Positions 1-7,848 of a stretch of DNA of 64,000 nucleotides are shown here, in pieces. The position numbers and the translations under genes are program-made. Position 1 is the stretch's first letter, and each line of letters opens with the position of its first letter. Below the pieces are notes generated by a model. The model made no database searches. It saw nothing but the letters and a program-made list of their open reading frames with translations, and was not told where the DNA came from. This DNA comes from Variovorax boronicumulans (lineage in GTDB: Bacteria; Pseudomonadota; Gammaproteobacteria; Burkholderiales; Burkholderiaceae_C), in the NCBI RefSeq assembly GCF_019352895.1, contig NZ_JAAAFX010000009.1:1041968-1105967 (forward strand), read 5' to 3'.

Positions 1-1
1 C

Positions 2-712
2 ACCCATGCGCGCTTGAACCATTTTCCGGCGCCGGGCCGCGCGCTGGTCGTGCTGCCCAGCTACAACGGCGCGCGCAAGCTGCCGGTGCTCACGCCCCTG
101 CTGGCCCTGCTGCTGGCGCGCGAAGGCCTGCCCGTGCTGGTCCACGGCAGCGCCAGCGAATCCAGCCGGGTGCTGGCGTCGAACGTGCTCGCCGGGCTCG
201 GCGTGCATGCGCTCGATGCGGTGCGGCCCATCGCCGATGGCGAAGTCGCCTTCGCGCCGACCGCCCTGCTCCACCCCGCACTCAAGCGGCTGCTCGACGT
301 GCGCCGCGTGGTCGGCCTGCGCAACCCGGGCCACAGCGTGGTCAAGCTGATGCGCCCCACGACGGGCCCCTGCGTGGTGGTGGCCAGCTACACCCACCCG
401 GCCTACGCCACGGTGATGGGCGAGACCTTCACGCTCACCGGCACCACCGCCCTTCTTTCTCGCGGGCTCGAAGGCGAAGTGGTCTCGGACCCGCGCCGCA
501 CCGCGCAGATCGACGGCTACCTGCGCGGCGAACGCCAGGAACTGCAGGCCCAGCAGCCGGGCACGCTCAGCGAAGTGCCGGGCCTGCCGGCCGAGATCGA
601 CATCGAATCGACCGTGCGCTACACGCAGCGCGTGCTGGCCGGCGAACTGCCGCTGCCCGAGGCGATTGCGGTGCAGGTCGAACACATCAAGAAACTGGCA
701 GCCCACGCATGA
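2..712 (+). CDS. ybiB: YbiB family protein (glycosyltransferase family 3 fold), 3' part
   Basis: The reading frame is open to the left window edge, so only the C-terminal 236 residues are present; the TTG at 14 is not a credible start. The sequence has the anthranilate-phosphoribosyltransferase-like core (LPVLTPLLALLLAREG, then PVLVHG; VGLRNPGHSVVKLMRP further on). E. coli YbiB of this family is a nucleic-acid-binding protein without proven phosphoribosyltransferase activity (family knowledge). It overlaps cobA by 4 bases (ATGA), so the two are translationally coupled. Such a pair often ends a nitrate/nitrite assimilation cluster in related bacteria, which would lie left of the window (inference). 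Confidence 0.8.
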   Translation, partial: THARLNHFPAPGRALVVLPSYNGARKLPVLTPLLALLLAREGLPVLVHGSASESSRVLASNVLAGLGVHALDAVRPIADGEVAFAPTALLHPALKRLLDVRRVVGLRNPGHSVVKLMRPTTGPCVVVASYTHPAYATVMGETFTLTGTTALLSRGLEGEVVSDPRRTAQIDGYLRGERQELQAQQPGTLSEVPGLPAEIDIESTVRYTQRVLAGELPLPEAIAVQVEHIKKLAAHA

Positions 713-1503
713 ACGAATTTCCCCATGGCCGCTGCACGCTGGTCGGCGCCGGTCCCGGCGACCCCGAGCTGCTGACGCTCAAGGCCGTCAAGGCGATCCA
801 GGCCGCGACCGTGCTGTTCGTCGACGACCTGGTGAACGACGCGATCCTGGCGCACGCACGGCCGGGCGCGCGCATCGTGCACGTGGGCAAGCGCGGCGGC
901 TGCAAGAGCACGCCGCAGGCCTTCATCGAGAAGCTCATGATCACCGCGGTGCGCGAAGGCGAGACCGTGGTCCGGCTCAAGGGCGGCGACCCCTTCATCT
1001 TCGGCCGCGGCGGCGAGGAGGTGGAACACCTGCGCGAAGCCGGCATCGAATGCACCGTGGTCAACGGCATCACCGCCGGCCTCGCGGCCGTGACCGCGCT
1101 GGGCGTGCCGCTCACGCACCGCGACCACGCACAGGGCGTGGTCTTCGTGACCGGCCATGCCCGGACCGGTGTCGATGCCCACGACCCGACCGATTGGCGC
1201 GGCCTGGCCGCCACGGCGCACAACGCCCGGCTCACGCTGGTGATCTACATGGGCGTGGCGGGCGCGGCGCACATCGAACACGAATTGCTGCAGGGCTTGC
1301 CGGGCAGCACGCCGGTGGCCGTGATCCAGCATGCGAGCCTGCCGCAACAGCGCCATATCGCGACCACGCTGGAGCAGATGTCCGGCGCCATGGCGCAGGC
1401 CCGCATGGCCAGCCCGGCGGTGATCGTGGTGGGCGACGTGCTGCAGGGCCTGCAGGCCGCGGGCGTGCCCATCGACGCGCAGCGGCAGCGCGGCGCCGGC
1501 TGA
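709..1503 (+). CDS. cobA: Uroporphyrinogen-III C-methyltransferase (SUMT)
   Basis: A 264-residue, single-domain SAM-dependent methyltransferase. It converts uroporphyrinogen III to precorrin-2, the entry to siroheme and cobalamin. Visible marks are the N-terminal GAGPGD loop (residues 13-18) and the RLKGGDPFIFGRGGEE block (about 89-104), both typical of the CobA/CysG-C family. There is no CysG dehydrogenase/chelatase domain. The start overlaps the ybiB stop (ATGA). Siroheme is needed by assimilatory nitrite and sulfite reductases, which suits the proposed link to a nitrogen-assimilation operon on the left. Confidence 0.95.
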   Translation: MNEFPHGRCTLVGAGPGDPELLTLKAVKAIQAATVLFVDDLVNDAILAHARPGARIVHVGKRGGCKSTPQAFIEKLMITAVREGETVVRLKGGDPFIFGRGGEEVEHLREAGIECTVVNGITAGLAAVTALGVPLTHRDHAQGVVFVTGHARTGVDAHDPTDWRGLAATAHNARLTLVIYMGVAGAAHIEHELLQGLPGSTPVAVIQHASLPQQRHIATTLEQMSGAMAQARMASPAVIVVGDVLQGLQAAGVPIDAQRQRGAG

Positions 1504-1561
1504 GCCGGGCGAGCGCCCTAGAATCCGCCCTCGTTCAACACCAGCGGCCGGAGGGGGCGTC

Positions 1562-2413
1562 ATGTTCGAATTCGAGCAACCCGACACAACAGCGTTCTCT
1601 TCGCATGGCGGCGTCGCGCCCCTGATGGCCCGACGCCTCGGCACCGCACTGGCCCTCGCGGCCGCCCTGCTGCTCGCAGGCTGCGCCTCCCGCTTCGAGG
1701 CCTCGCCAGACGGCGGCCTGCCCCGGCTCAACGTCCAGAGCTCGGTCATCGCGCCGGGCAACGGCGGCGACCTCATCACGCCGGCCGCGCTCGAACCCGG
1801 CGACATCCTGCTGACCTCGGTGGCCACGCTGGGCTCCTTCGGCATCCGGCTGGGCACCTTCTCGCCCGTGAGCCATGCGGTGGTGTACCTCGGCGACGGC
1901 CAGATCGCCGAAGCCGTGGGCGACGGCGTGCGTTCACGCGCCATCGCCAAAGTCGTGGACGAAGAGCAGATGGTGGTCGCCTTCCGCCATCCCGGCATGG
2001 ACGCCGCACATGCCGAACGGCTGCGCGCCTGGGCGCTGACCCAGGTCGGCACCCAGTACAACACCGTCGGCGTGATGCTCAACGCGCCCTTCGTGCTGAA
2101 CCGGCGGATCTGCGAACTGCCGTTGATTCCGGGCCCGGCGCGCGAGTTCTGCCTGCGCGGCTTCGCGATGGTGCAGCTCGGCGGCAGCCGCAACGACCAG
2201 TTCTTCTGCTCGCAGTTCGTGCTCGAGGCCTACAACCAGGCCGGCCTGCCCGTGACCACCGCCGACCCGCGCTGGGTCAGCCCGGCCGACCTGCTGCACA
2301 TGCGCGAGGGCGACGTGCCCTCGATTCCCTCCACCCAACCTCTGCGCTACGTGGGCCACCTCAAATACAACCCGCCGCCGGTGATCACCGCCGACGGCGC
2401 CACCTCCCGTTGA
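1562..2413 (+). CDS. YaeF/YiiX-type permuted papain-like lipoprotein
   Basis: The 283-residue frame contains a clear lipoprotein signal (LALAAALLLAGC). The modified Cys is residue 41 from the 1562 start or residue 20 from an internal ATG at 1625. Only 1562 has a good Shine-Dalgarno (GGAGG 8 bases upstream), yet 1625 gives a normal signal-peptide length, so the start is uncertain. The mature part has the order of a permuted papain/NlpC-P60 hydrolase: PGDILLT, then FSPVSHAVVYLG with the candidate catalytic His, then a late FFCSQFVLEAY with the Cys. An envelope amidase/hydrolase role is likely; the substrate is unknown. A TAGAAT at 1519-1524 could be a -10 element. Its stop overlaps the next gene. 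Confidence 0.8.
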   Translation: MFEFEQPDTTAFSSHGGVAPLMARRLGTALALAAALLLAGCASRFEASPDGGLPRLNVQSSVIAPGNGGDLITPAALEPGDILLTSVATLGSFGIRLGTFSPVSHAVVYLGDGQIAEAVGDGVRSRAIAKVVDEEQMVVAFRHPGMDAAHAERLRAWALTQVGTQYNTVGVMLNAPFVLNRRICELPLIPGPAREFCLRGFAMVQLGGSRNDQFFCSQFVLEAYNQAGLPVTTADPRWVSPADLLHMREGDVPSIPSTQPLRYVGHLKYNPPPVITADGATSR

Positions 2414-3615
2414 ACTTCGACGCCATCATCATCGGCGCCGGCGCCGCGGGGCTCTTCTGCGCCGCGCAGGCCGGCCAGCGCGGCCGCCGCGTGCTGCTCA
2501 TCGACCACAGCGAGCGCATCGCCGAGAAGATCCGCATCTCGGGCGGCGGCCGCTGCAACTTCACCAACCGCGACCTCGACCCGCGCGCGCCGCAAAAGCA
2601 CTTCGTGGGCGAGAACCCCAACTTCTGCCGCTCGGCGCTGTCGCGCTACACGCCGCAGCAGTTCGTCGCGCTGATCGAACGCCACGGCATCGCGTACCAC
2701 GAGAAGCACAAGGGCCAGCTGTTCTGCGACGGGCCCTCGCAGCAGATCATCGACATGCTGCTGGCCGAGTGCGCGGCCGGCGGCGTCACGCGCTGGCAGC
2801 CCTGCACGGTGCGCGCGGTGAGCTACACGCCGGACGACGGCGGACGCTACCGGCTCGAGACCGACCGCGGCCCGGTCGAGGCGCCGCGCCTGGTCATCGC
2901 GACCGGCGGGCTCTCGATCCCGCAGCTGGGCGCGAGCGACTTCGGTTACCGGATCGCGCGCCAGTTCGGCCTGCGCGTGATCGATCCACGGCCCGCACTG
3001 GTGCCGCTGACCTTCGCCGGCGACGGCTGGGCGCCTTACGCGTCGCTGGCCGGCCTGGCGCTGCCGGTGCAGATCGAGACCGGCGCCAAGAAGGAGCGCA
3101 TGGTCTTCCTCGAAGACCTGCTGTTCACCCACCGCGGCTTGTCGGGCCCGGCGGTGCTGCAGATCTCCAGCTACTGGCGCGAAGGCGCGCCGCTGCGCAT
3201 CGACTTCGCGCCCGGCACCGACATCGGCGCCGCGCTGGGCGAAGCCAAGGCCCGTTCGCGCAAGCGCATCGCCAACGAACTCGCCACGCTGGTACCCTCG
3301 CGCCTGGCCGACGCCTGGGTCGGCGACGATCCCGCGCTGCAGCGCCCGGTCAACGAGGCCACCGACCGCGCGCTGGCCCAGCTGGCCGAACGCATCGCGC
3401 GCTGGCAGATCACGCCCAACGGCACCGAGGGTTACAAGAAGGCCGAAGTCACGGCCGGCGGCGTCGACACGCGCGCGCTGTCGTCCCAGACCCTGGAATC
3501 GAAGCAACCCGGCCTGCACTTCATCGGCGAGACCGTCGACGTGACCGGCTGGCTGGGCGGTTACAACTTCCAGTGGGCCTGGGCCAGCGCCAACGCCTGC
3601 GCCGAAGCGCTCTGA
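2410..3615 (+). CDS. HI0933-family FAD-dependent oxidoreductase (YhiN/BaiN-like)
   Basis: A 401-residue flavoprotein with an N-terminal Rossmann dinucleotide-binding loop (GAGAAG, residues 9-14) and the family signature ISGGGRCNFTN (about 43-53). The C-terminal GGV...TLESK...GLHFIGETVDVTGWLGGYNFQWAW block is also typical (TIGR00275-type). The physiological substrate is unknown for most members. The start is TTG at 2410, overlapping the upstream stop (TTGA), so it is coupled to the lipoprotein gene. The length matches the family. Confidence 0.88.
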   Translation: MNFDAIIIGAGAAGLFCAAQAGQRGRRVLLIDHSERIAEKIRISGGGRCNFTNRDLDPRAPQKHFVGENPNFCRSALSRYTPQQFVALIERHGIAYHEKHKGQLFCDGPSQQIIDMLLAECAAGGVTRWQPCTVRAVSYTPDDGGRYRLETDRGPVEAPRLVIATGGLSIPQLGASDFGYRIARQFGLRVIDPRPALVPLTFAGDGWAPYASLAGLALPVQIETGAKKERMVFLEDLLFTHRGLSGPAVLQISSYWREGAPLRIDFAPGTDIGAALGEAKARSRKRIANELATLVPSRLADAWVGDDPALQRPVNEATDRALAQLAERIARWQITPNGTEGYKKAEVTAGGVDTRALSSQTLESKQPGLHFIGETVDVTGWLGGYNFQWAWASANACAEAL

Positions 3616-3759
3616 GCCCCCCAAAACCCACCGTCCTGCCCCGCCGTTCCAGGGGCGCCGTGGCACCGGCTCCGCCGGGGCACCGGTCCCGCTCGCGCCG
3701 AGGCGGAAGGCGGAGCGACACGAAGTGCGCGAAGCCTGGGGAAGTGCGCATTCCACTGC

Positions 3760-3765
3760 TATAAT
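3760..3765 (+). promoter_or_regulatory. Perfect -10 element of the rpsU promoter
   Basis: A consensus TATAAT lies about 109 bases before the rpsU ATG in the only sizeable gap between the flavoprotein and rpsU. The position expected for -35 (about 3737-3742, TGGGGA) is poor. Transcription from here would give a leader of roughly 100 bases. Confidence 0.6.
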
Positions 3766-3813
3766 CCAGGGCTAACTTTGGCCTCCCCTCAACGGCCGCA
3801 AAAAATTTCAGTT

Positions 3814-3836
3814 GAGGAACCCCGGCCTGGGGCCTC
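3814..3836 (+). promoter_or_regulatory. Stem-loop in the rpsU 5' leader
   Basis: The arms GAGG-aa-CCCC and GGGG-CCTC enclose a GGCCT loop, giving an 8-bp stem with a two-base bulge inside the predicted rpsU leader. There is no T tract, so it is not an intrinsic terminator. It may be a leader control element, which is inference. Confidence 0.5.
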
Positions 3837-3873
3837 GATCTCCCCCGGCCAACTTCAGTTCAACGAATCATTC

Positions 3874-4086
3874 ATGACCACCATTCGCGTTAAAGAAAAC
3901 GAGCCCTTCGACGTCGCCCTGCGTCGCTTCAAGCGCACCATCGAAAAGCTCGGCCTGCTGACCGACCTGCGCGCTCGCGAGTTCTACGAGAAGCCGACGG
4001 CCGAGCGCAAGCGCAAGAAGGCTGCTGCGGTCAAGCGCCACTACAAGCGCGTGCGCAGCATGCAGCTCCCCAAGAAGCTGTACTAA
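3874..4086 (+). CDS. rpsU: 30S ribosomal protein S21
   Basis: A 70-residue protein starting [21 protein letters not shown], with the basic C-terminal half ([17 protein letters not shown]) of S21. S21 sits on the 30S platform close to the anti-Shine-Dalgarno end of 16S rRNA. The frame is open further upstream to 3778, but only the ATG at 3874 gives the family length. There is no purine-rich Shine-Dalgarno in the 15 bases before the ATG, which is notable for a ribosomal protein. It is a monocistronic unit with its own -10 and an intrinsic terminator after it. Confidence 0.97.
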
Positions 4087-4117
4087 GCAGCGCTGGCTGG
4101 CCACGCCAGCAGCACGA

Positions 4118-4153
4118 GCCGCGCCGGGGAGACCTGCCGCGGCTTTTTGTTTT
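4118..4153 (+). terminator. Intrinsic terminator after rpsU
   Basis: The stem GCCGCG (4118-4123) / CGCGGC (4138-4143) is followed at once by TTTTTGTTTT. A second hairpin, GCTGG/CCAGC at 4092-4110, precedes it. It separates rpsU from yqeY. Confidence 0.85.
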
Positions 4154-4187
4154 GCCGAACGACAAACGCACAAGAAGGAAGAACGCC

Positions 4188-4637
4188 ATGAGCCTCAAGG
4201 AACAGATCACCGAAGACATGAAGACCGCGATGCGGGCCAAGGACTCCGAACGCCTGGCCACCATCCGCCTGCTGCTGGCCGCCCTCAAGCAGAAGGAAGT
4301 CGACGAGCGCGTGGAACTCGACGACGCCATGGTCGTGGCCATCGTCGACAAGATGGTCAAGCAGCGCAAGGACTCGATCGCCGCCTTCACCACCGGCGGC
4401 CGCATCGACCTGGCCGACAAGGAAGCCGCCGAGATCAAGGTGCTCGAGGTCTACCTGCCGCAGCGCATGAGCGCCGAGGAAGTCACCGTCGCCGTGAAGG
4501 CCATCGTCGACCAGCTGGGCGCCAAGGGCCCGGGCGACATGGGCAAGGTGATGGGCGCGGTCAAGGCCCAGCTCGCCGGCAAGGCCGACATGGGCCAGGT
4601 CAGCGCCGCGGTCAAGGCCGCACTGTCCGGCGCCTGA
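4188..4637 (+). CDS. yqeY: GatB/YqeY domain-containing protein
   Basis: 149 residues beginning MSLKEQITEDMKTAMRAKD, with the helical YqeY domain (RLATIRLLLAALKQKEVDER; LEVYLPQRMSAEE; GDMGKVMGAVKAQLAGKADM). The fold resembles the tRNA-binding tail domain of GatB, and the free-standing protein has no settled function. AAGGAAG precedes the ATG. The order rpsU-yqeY is widespread in proteobacteria, often with dnaG next, but here a Nudix gene follows two bases after the stop. Confidence 0.93.
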   Translation: MSLKEQITEDMKTAMRAKDSERLATIRLLLAALKQKEVDERVELDDAMVVAIVDKMVKQRKDSIAAFTTGGRIDLADKEAAEIKVLEVYLPQRMSAEEVTVAVKAIVDQLGAKGPGDMGKVMGAVKAQLAGKADMGQVSAAVKAALSGA

Positions 4638-4639
4638 GC

Positions 4640-5107
4640 ATGCCCAGCCGCCGCGCCCCGATTCCCAAGGCCTGCGCCTGCCTGGTCGATGCACGGGGCC
4701 GGCTGCTGGTGTTCCGCCATCCCGAGGACGGCAACATGCAGCTGCCCAAGGGCACGATCGAGCCCGGCGAATCGCCCGAGGCCGCGGTGCGGCGCGAGTT
4801 GCTCGAGGAATCGGGCATCGCCCACACCGGCGCGCTGGAATCGCTGGGCACGCTGGCGCGCCGCTGCGAAGCGGGTGTCGAGGGCAACACCCACCGCCAC
4901 GCGCAGCTCTGGCACCTGTTCCTGATGCGCGCCGAGCAGCCGCTGCCCGAGACCTTCGAGCACACGGCCAGCGGCAGCCCCGAGGAAGACGGCCTGGTGT
5001 TCGCCTTCCGCTGGCTTGCGGCCGAGGACACGCTCGAACGCTTCGCCCTGCCCTACCGCCAGACCATCGAGCGCGCGCGCGCCGCGCTGCTGCAACCGGC
5101 CGCCTGA
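4640..5107 (+). CDS. Nudix hydrolase
   Basis: 155 residues with a complete Nudix box at residues 38-60 (G38, E44, then RELLEESGI, matching GX5EX7REUXEEXGU), which binds the metal and cleaves a diphosphate linkage. The preceding FRHPEDGNMQLPKG is typical of Ap4A/NDP-sugar type Nudix proteins, but the substrate cannot be read from sequence. The gene starts two bases after the yqeY stop, so it is probably co-transcribed. It converges on the exporter gene. Confidence 0.92.
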   Translation: MPSRRAPIPKACACLVDARGRLLVFRHPEDGNMQLPKGTIEPGESPEAAVRRELLEESGIAHTGALESLGTLARRCEAGVEGNTHRHAQLWHLFLMRAEQPLPETFEHTASGSPEEDGLVFAFRWLAAEDTLERFALPYRQTIERARAALLQPAA

Positions 5108-5113
5108 AACCCA

Positions 5114-5872
5114 TCAGGCCATGGCGCGCACCGCCATGTAGAGCCCCAGCAGCGCCAGCCCGATCAGGAAGCAGCGCTTGAACAGCGCCACCGACAGGCG
5201 CTTGCGCAGCCAGGTGCCCAGCACCATCCCGACGATGGCCGGCACCAGCATCGCGAAGGAGCCGCCCAGCGCGGCCACCGGCAGCCCGCCATTGCCCGCC
5301 AGGCCGATGGCCAGCACCACGGTCGAGGTGGTGAAGGAAATACCCATCGCCTGGATCAGCGAATCGCGCTCGAAGCCCAGCGCCTGCAGATAGGGCACGG
5401 CCGGCACCGCGAACACCCCCGTCAACGAGGTCACCACGCCCGTGGCCACGCCCACCAGCGGCCCCAGCCAGCGCGCCCGCGCCGGGCTCACATGCAGCTG
5501 CCGTCCGGTGAGCCCCCAGAGCGCGTAGACCATCAGCGCCACGCCCAGCGCCAGCGAGGCCCAGGCCCCGGCCGGCACGCCGAAGTACAGCGAGCCGCCC
5601 AGGGTGCCCACGACCACGCCCGCCTGCATGCCGGCGATGCGCCGCCACACCGCCCTGAAGCTCTCGCGCGGCCCGGTCTGCCAGAGGTTGGTGAGCAGCG
5701 AGGGCACGACCAGCAGCGCGGCGGCGCGCGCCGGCACCATCCACAGCGCAAGCAGCGCCATCGACACGGTCGGCAGCCCGAGGCCCACCACGCCCTTGAT
5801 CGCGCCGGCCAGCATGAAGACGGCGGCGGTGGCGGCCCAGTGGCCCAGGGCCAGTTCGTTTGGATTCGTCAT
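5114..5872 (-). CDS. TauE/SafE family membrane exporter
   Basis: A 252-residue polytopic protein with about eight hydrophobic segments and the family's N-terminal FMLAGAIKGVVGLGLPTVSMALLA motif, repeated in degenerate form in the second half (GVATGVVTSLTGVFAVPAVPYLQALG). Family members move sulfite or sulfur-containing organic anions out of the cell. The frame stays open to 6157, but the ATG at 5872 gives the right N terminus and leaves a divergent promoter region before the LysR gene, its likely regulator. Confidence 0.9.
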   Translation of the reverse strand: MTNPNELALGHWAATAAVFMLAGAIKGVVGLGLPTVSMALLALWMVPARAAALLVVPSLLTNLWQTGPRESFRAVWRRIAGMQAGVVVGTLGGSLYFGVPAGAWASLALGVALMVYALWGLTGRQLHVSPARARWLGPLVGVATGVVTSLTGVFAVPAVPYLQALGFERDSLIQAMGISFTTSTVVLAIGLAGNGGLPVAALGGSFAMLVPAIVGMVLGTWLRKRLSVALFKRCFLIGLALLGLYMAVRAMA

Positions 5873-5926
5873 GGCCTGCAGTCTGCCGGCCGACGCGGCG
5901 GTTGAAAATGCGGCTCTTGCGCACCC

Positions 5927-5949
5927 GGCCTCAGGCACAGACTGAGGCC
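5927..5949. promoter_or_regulatory. Inverted repeat in the divergent tauE/lysR promoter region
   Basis: Perfect 8-base arms GGCCTCAG (5927-5934) and CTGAGGCC (5942-5949) flank a 7-base spacer. The element ends 14 bases before the LysR ATG in the shared 91-base control region. Placement suggests a LysR-type operator or an autoregulatory site; it could also fold as an RNA hairpin next to the ribosome-binding site. Confidence 0.55.
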
Positions 5950-5963
5950 CCTCCGGAGTTCCC

Positions 5964-6866
5964 ATGCGATTCGACCTGACCGACCTGCAGCTCTTCCTCC
6001 ACGTGGTCGAGGCCGGCAGCCTGACCGCGGGCGCCGAGCGCGCGCACATGACGCTGGCCTCGGCCAGCCAGCGCGTGCGCGGCATGGAAGCGGTGCTCGG
6101 CACCCCGCTGCTCACGCGCCATGCGCAGGGCGTGCGCCCCACCGAGGCCGGTCGCACGCTGCTGCACCATGCGCGCGTCGTGCTCCAGCAGATGGCCCGG
6201 CTGCGCGGCGAACTGGGCGAGTACGGTCAGGGCCTCAAGGGCCATGTGCGGCTCATGTGCGGCACCTCGGCGCTCAGCGAGCACCTGCCCGAGGTGCTGA
6301 GCCGCTTCCTCGCACAGCATCCGCGCATCTCGGTGGACCTCGAGGAACGGCCCAGCCCGGACGCCGTCGACGGCCTGCGCGCGGGCCTGTGCGACATCGG
6401 CATCGTCTCGGACGCGATCGACACCGAAGGTCTCGAATGCCACCCCTTCCGCCGCGACGACCTGGTGCTGGTGATGCCGCCCGGCCATGCGCTGGCCCGG
6501 CGCAAGCGCGTGCGGCTCGCCGAGGTGGTCGACAGCGAATTCGTCGGTCTGCCCGCCGACAGCGCGCTCACGCAGCTGGTCACGCTGCATGCACGCGCGC
6601 TCGGCAAGCACCTGGCCTACCGCGTGCGCGCGGGCCACTTCGAGGCGGTGTGCCGCATGGTCGCCTACGGCATCGGCGTGGGCATCGTGCCGCAGGCCGC
6701 GGCCGAGCGCTGTGCACGCACGATGAAGATCGCCCATGCCGCGCTGGCCGAGCCCTGGGCCGAGCGCACGCTGATGGCCTGCGTGCGCTCGTCGGAAGAC
6801 CTGCCGCTCAACGCGCGGCGCATGCTCGAGCACCTGATCGCGCCGCCGCCGGCCGCTACACCCTGA
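5964..6866 (+). CDS. LysR family transcriptional regulator
   Basis: 300 residues: an N-terminal winged HTH (MRFDLTDLQLFLHVVEAGSLTAGAERAHMT, with LASASQRVRGMEAVLG and TEAGRTLL) and a C-terminal substrate-binding domain (HVRLMCGTSALSEHLPEVLSRFLAQHP). It is divergent from the TauE-type exporter, the usual LysR target arrangement. Its 3' end overlaps the convergent epimerase gene by 11 bases. Confidence 0.93.
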   Translation: MRFDLTDLQLFLHVVEAGSLTAGAERAHMTLASASQRVRGMEAVLGTPLLTRHAQGVRPTEAGRTLLHHARVVLQQMARLRGELGEYGQGLKGHVRLMCGTSALSEHLPEVLSRFLAQHPRISVDLEERPSPDAVDGLRAGLCDIGIVSDAIDTEGLECHPFRRDDLVLVMPPGHALARRKRVRLAEVVDSEFVGLPADSALTQLVTLHARALGKHLAYRVRAGHFEAVCRMVAYGIGVGIVPQAAAERCARTMKIAHAALAEPWAERTLMACVRSSEDLPLNARRMLEHLIAPPPAATP

Positions 6867-7848
6867 CCGGCCGCCCCTGGCGCGCACGCGCCGCCACGAA
6901 GGCGTCGAAGGCCTGGCTGCTGGTCTTGCGCGGCACATAGCCGAAGCGCTGCTTGAGCGCGCTGTTGAGCAGCACCGGCCGGTAGCGCAGGAAATCGAGC
7001 TGCTCGGGCCCGTAGCGGCTCACCCCGAGCGCCGAACCCACGGCCAGCGCGGCCTGGAGCAGGCCCGCCGGCCAACCGATCGCACGCTTGCCCAGCCGTT
7101 CCGCGATCTCGTGGATCGTGAGCGCGCCGTCGCCCGCGAGGTTGTAGCAACCGGGCGGCGCCCCTCGCAGTGCATGCGTGATGGCGCCGGTCACGTCCTC
7201 GTCCCAGACGAAGACGAAGGGGCTGGCGCTGCCGCGGATCGCGATCAGCCGCTTCTTCTCGAACAGCGCGGTGATCTGGTTATCGACCCGCTCGCCCAGG
7301 ATGGTGCCGATGCGCAGCACGGTCTGCGCGAGCGCCGGATGCTGCACGCGGGCCTCGGCCAGCAGCTCCTCGACCTGGCGCTTGTGGTCGGCATAGGCGA
7401 ACACCGGGTTGCCGCGCAGCGGCTGCGACTCGTCGATCCAGTCCGGGTTGTCGGCGTGGTAGCCGTAGGCCGCACCGCTCGACGACACCACCAGGTGCCG
7501 CACGCCCTGCGCCACGCAGGCCGCGAGCACGTTGCGCGTGCCGCCCACGTCGACCGAATGCTCGAAGGCCCGGTTCGAATCCTTGCCCGGCGTGACGATG
7601 GAGGCGAGATGCACGACCGTGTCGATGCTATGCGCGGCCAGCGTGTCGGCGAGGCCCGCATCGCGCACGTCCTGCTGGCGATAGACCACACCCGGCAGCT
7701 GCCGCCCGGCGGGCACCTCGCGCACGTCCAGCGCCACCAGCACTTCGAGCGACGCCCCGGCGAGCGCGGCCAGCAGGCCGCGGCCGAGGAAGCCGTCGCC
7801 GCCCGTCACGAGCACGCGTCGGGCGATCCAGCCTTGCGCATCGCTCAT
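6856..7848 (-). CDS. NAD-dependent epimerase/dehydratase (extended SDR)
   Basis: 330 residues, with the extended-SDR nucleotide loop VLVTGGDGFLGRG near the N terminus, VVHLASIV, VVSSSGAAYG (catalytic Ser region) and PVFAYADHKRQVEELL, where YxxxK becomes YADHK. The domain fits a sugar-nucleotide or steroid-type dehydrogenase/epimerase; the substrate is not evident. It starts inside the stop of the BASS transporter gene (ATGA) and is the last gene of a four-gene operon. Confidence 0.88.
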   Translation of the reverse strand: MSDAQGWIARRVLVTGGDGFLGRGLLAALAGASLEVLVALDVREVPAGRQLPGVVYRQQDVRDAGLADTLAAHSIDTVVHLASIVTPGKDSNRAFEHSVDVGGTRNVLAACVAQGVRHLVVSSSGAAYGYHADNPDWIDESQPLRGNPVFAYADHKRQVEELLAEARVQHPALAQTVLRIGTILGERVDNQITALFEKKRLIAIRGSASPFVFVWDEDVTGAITHALRGAPPGCYNLAGDGALTIHEIAERLGKRAIGWPAGLLQAALAVGSALGVSRYGPEQLDFLRYRPVLLNSALKQRFGYVPRKTSSQAFDAFVAARARQGRPVRV

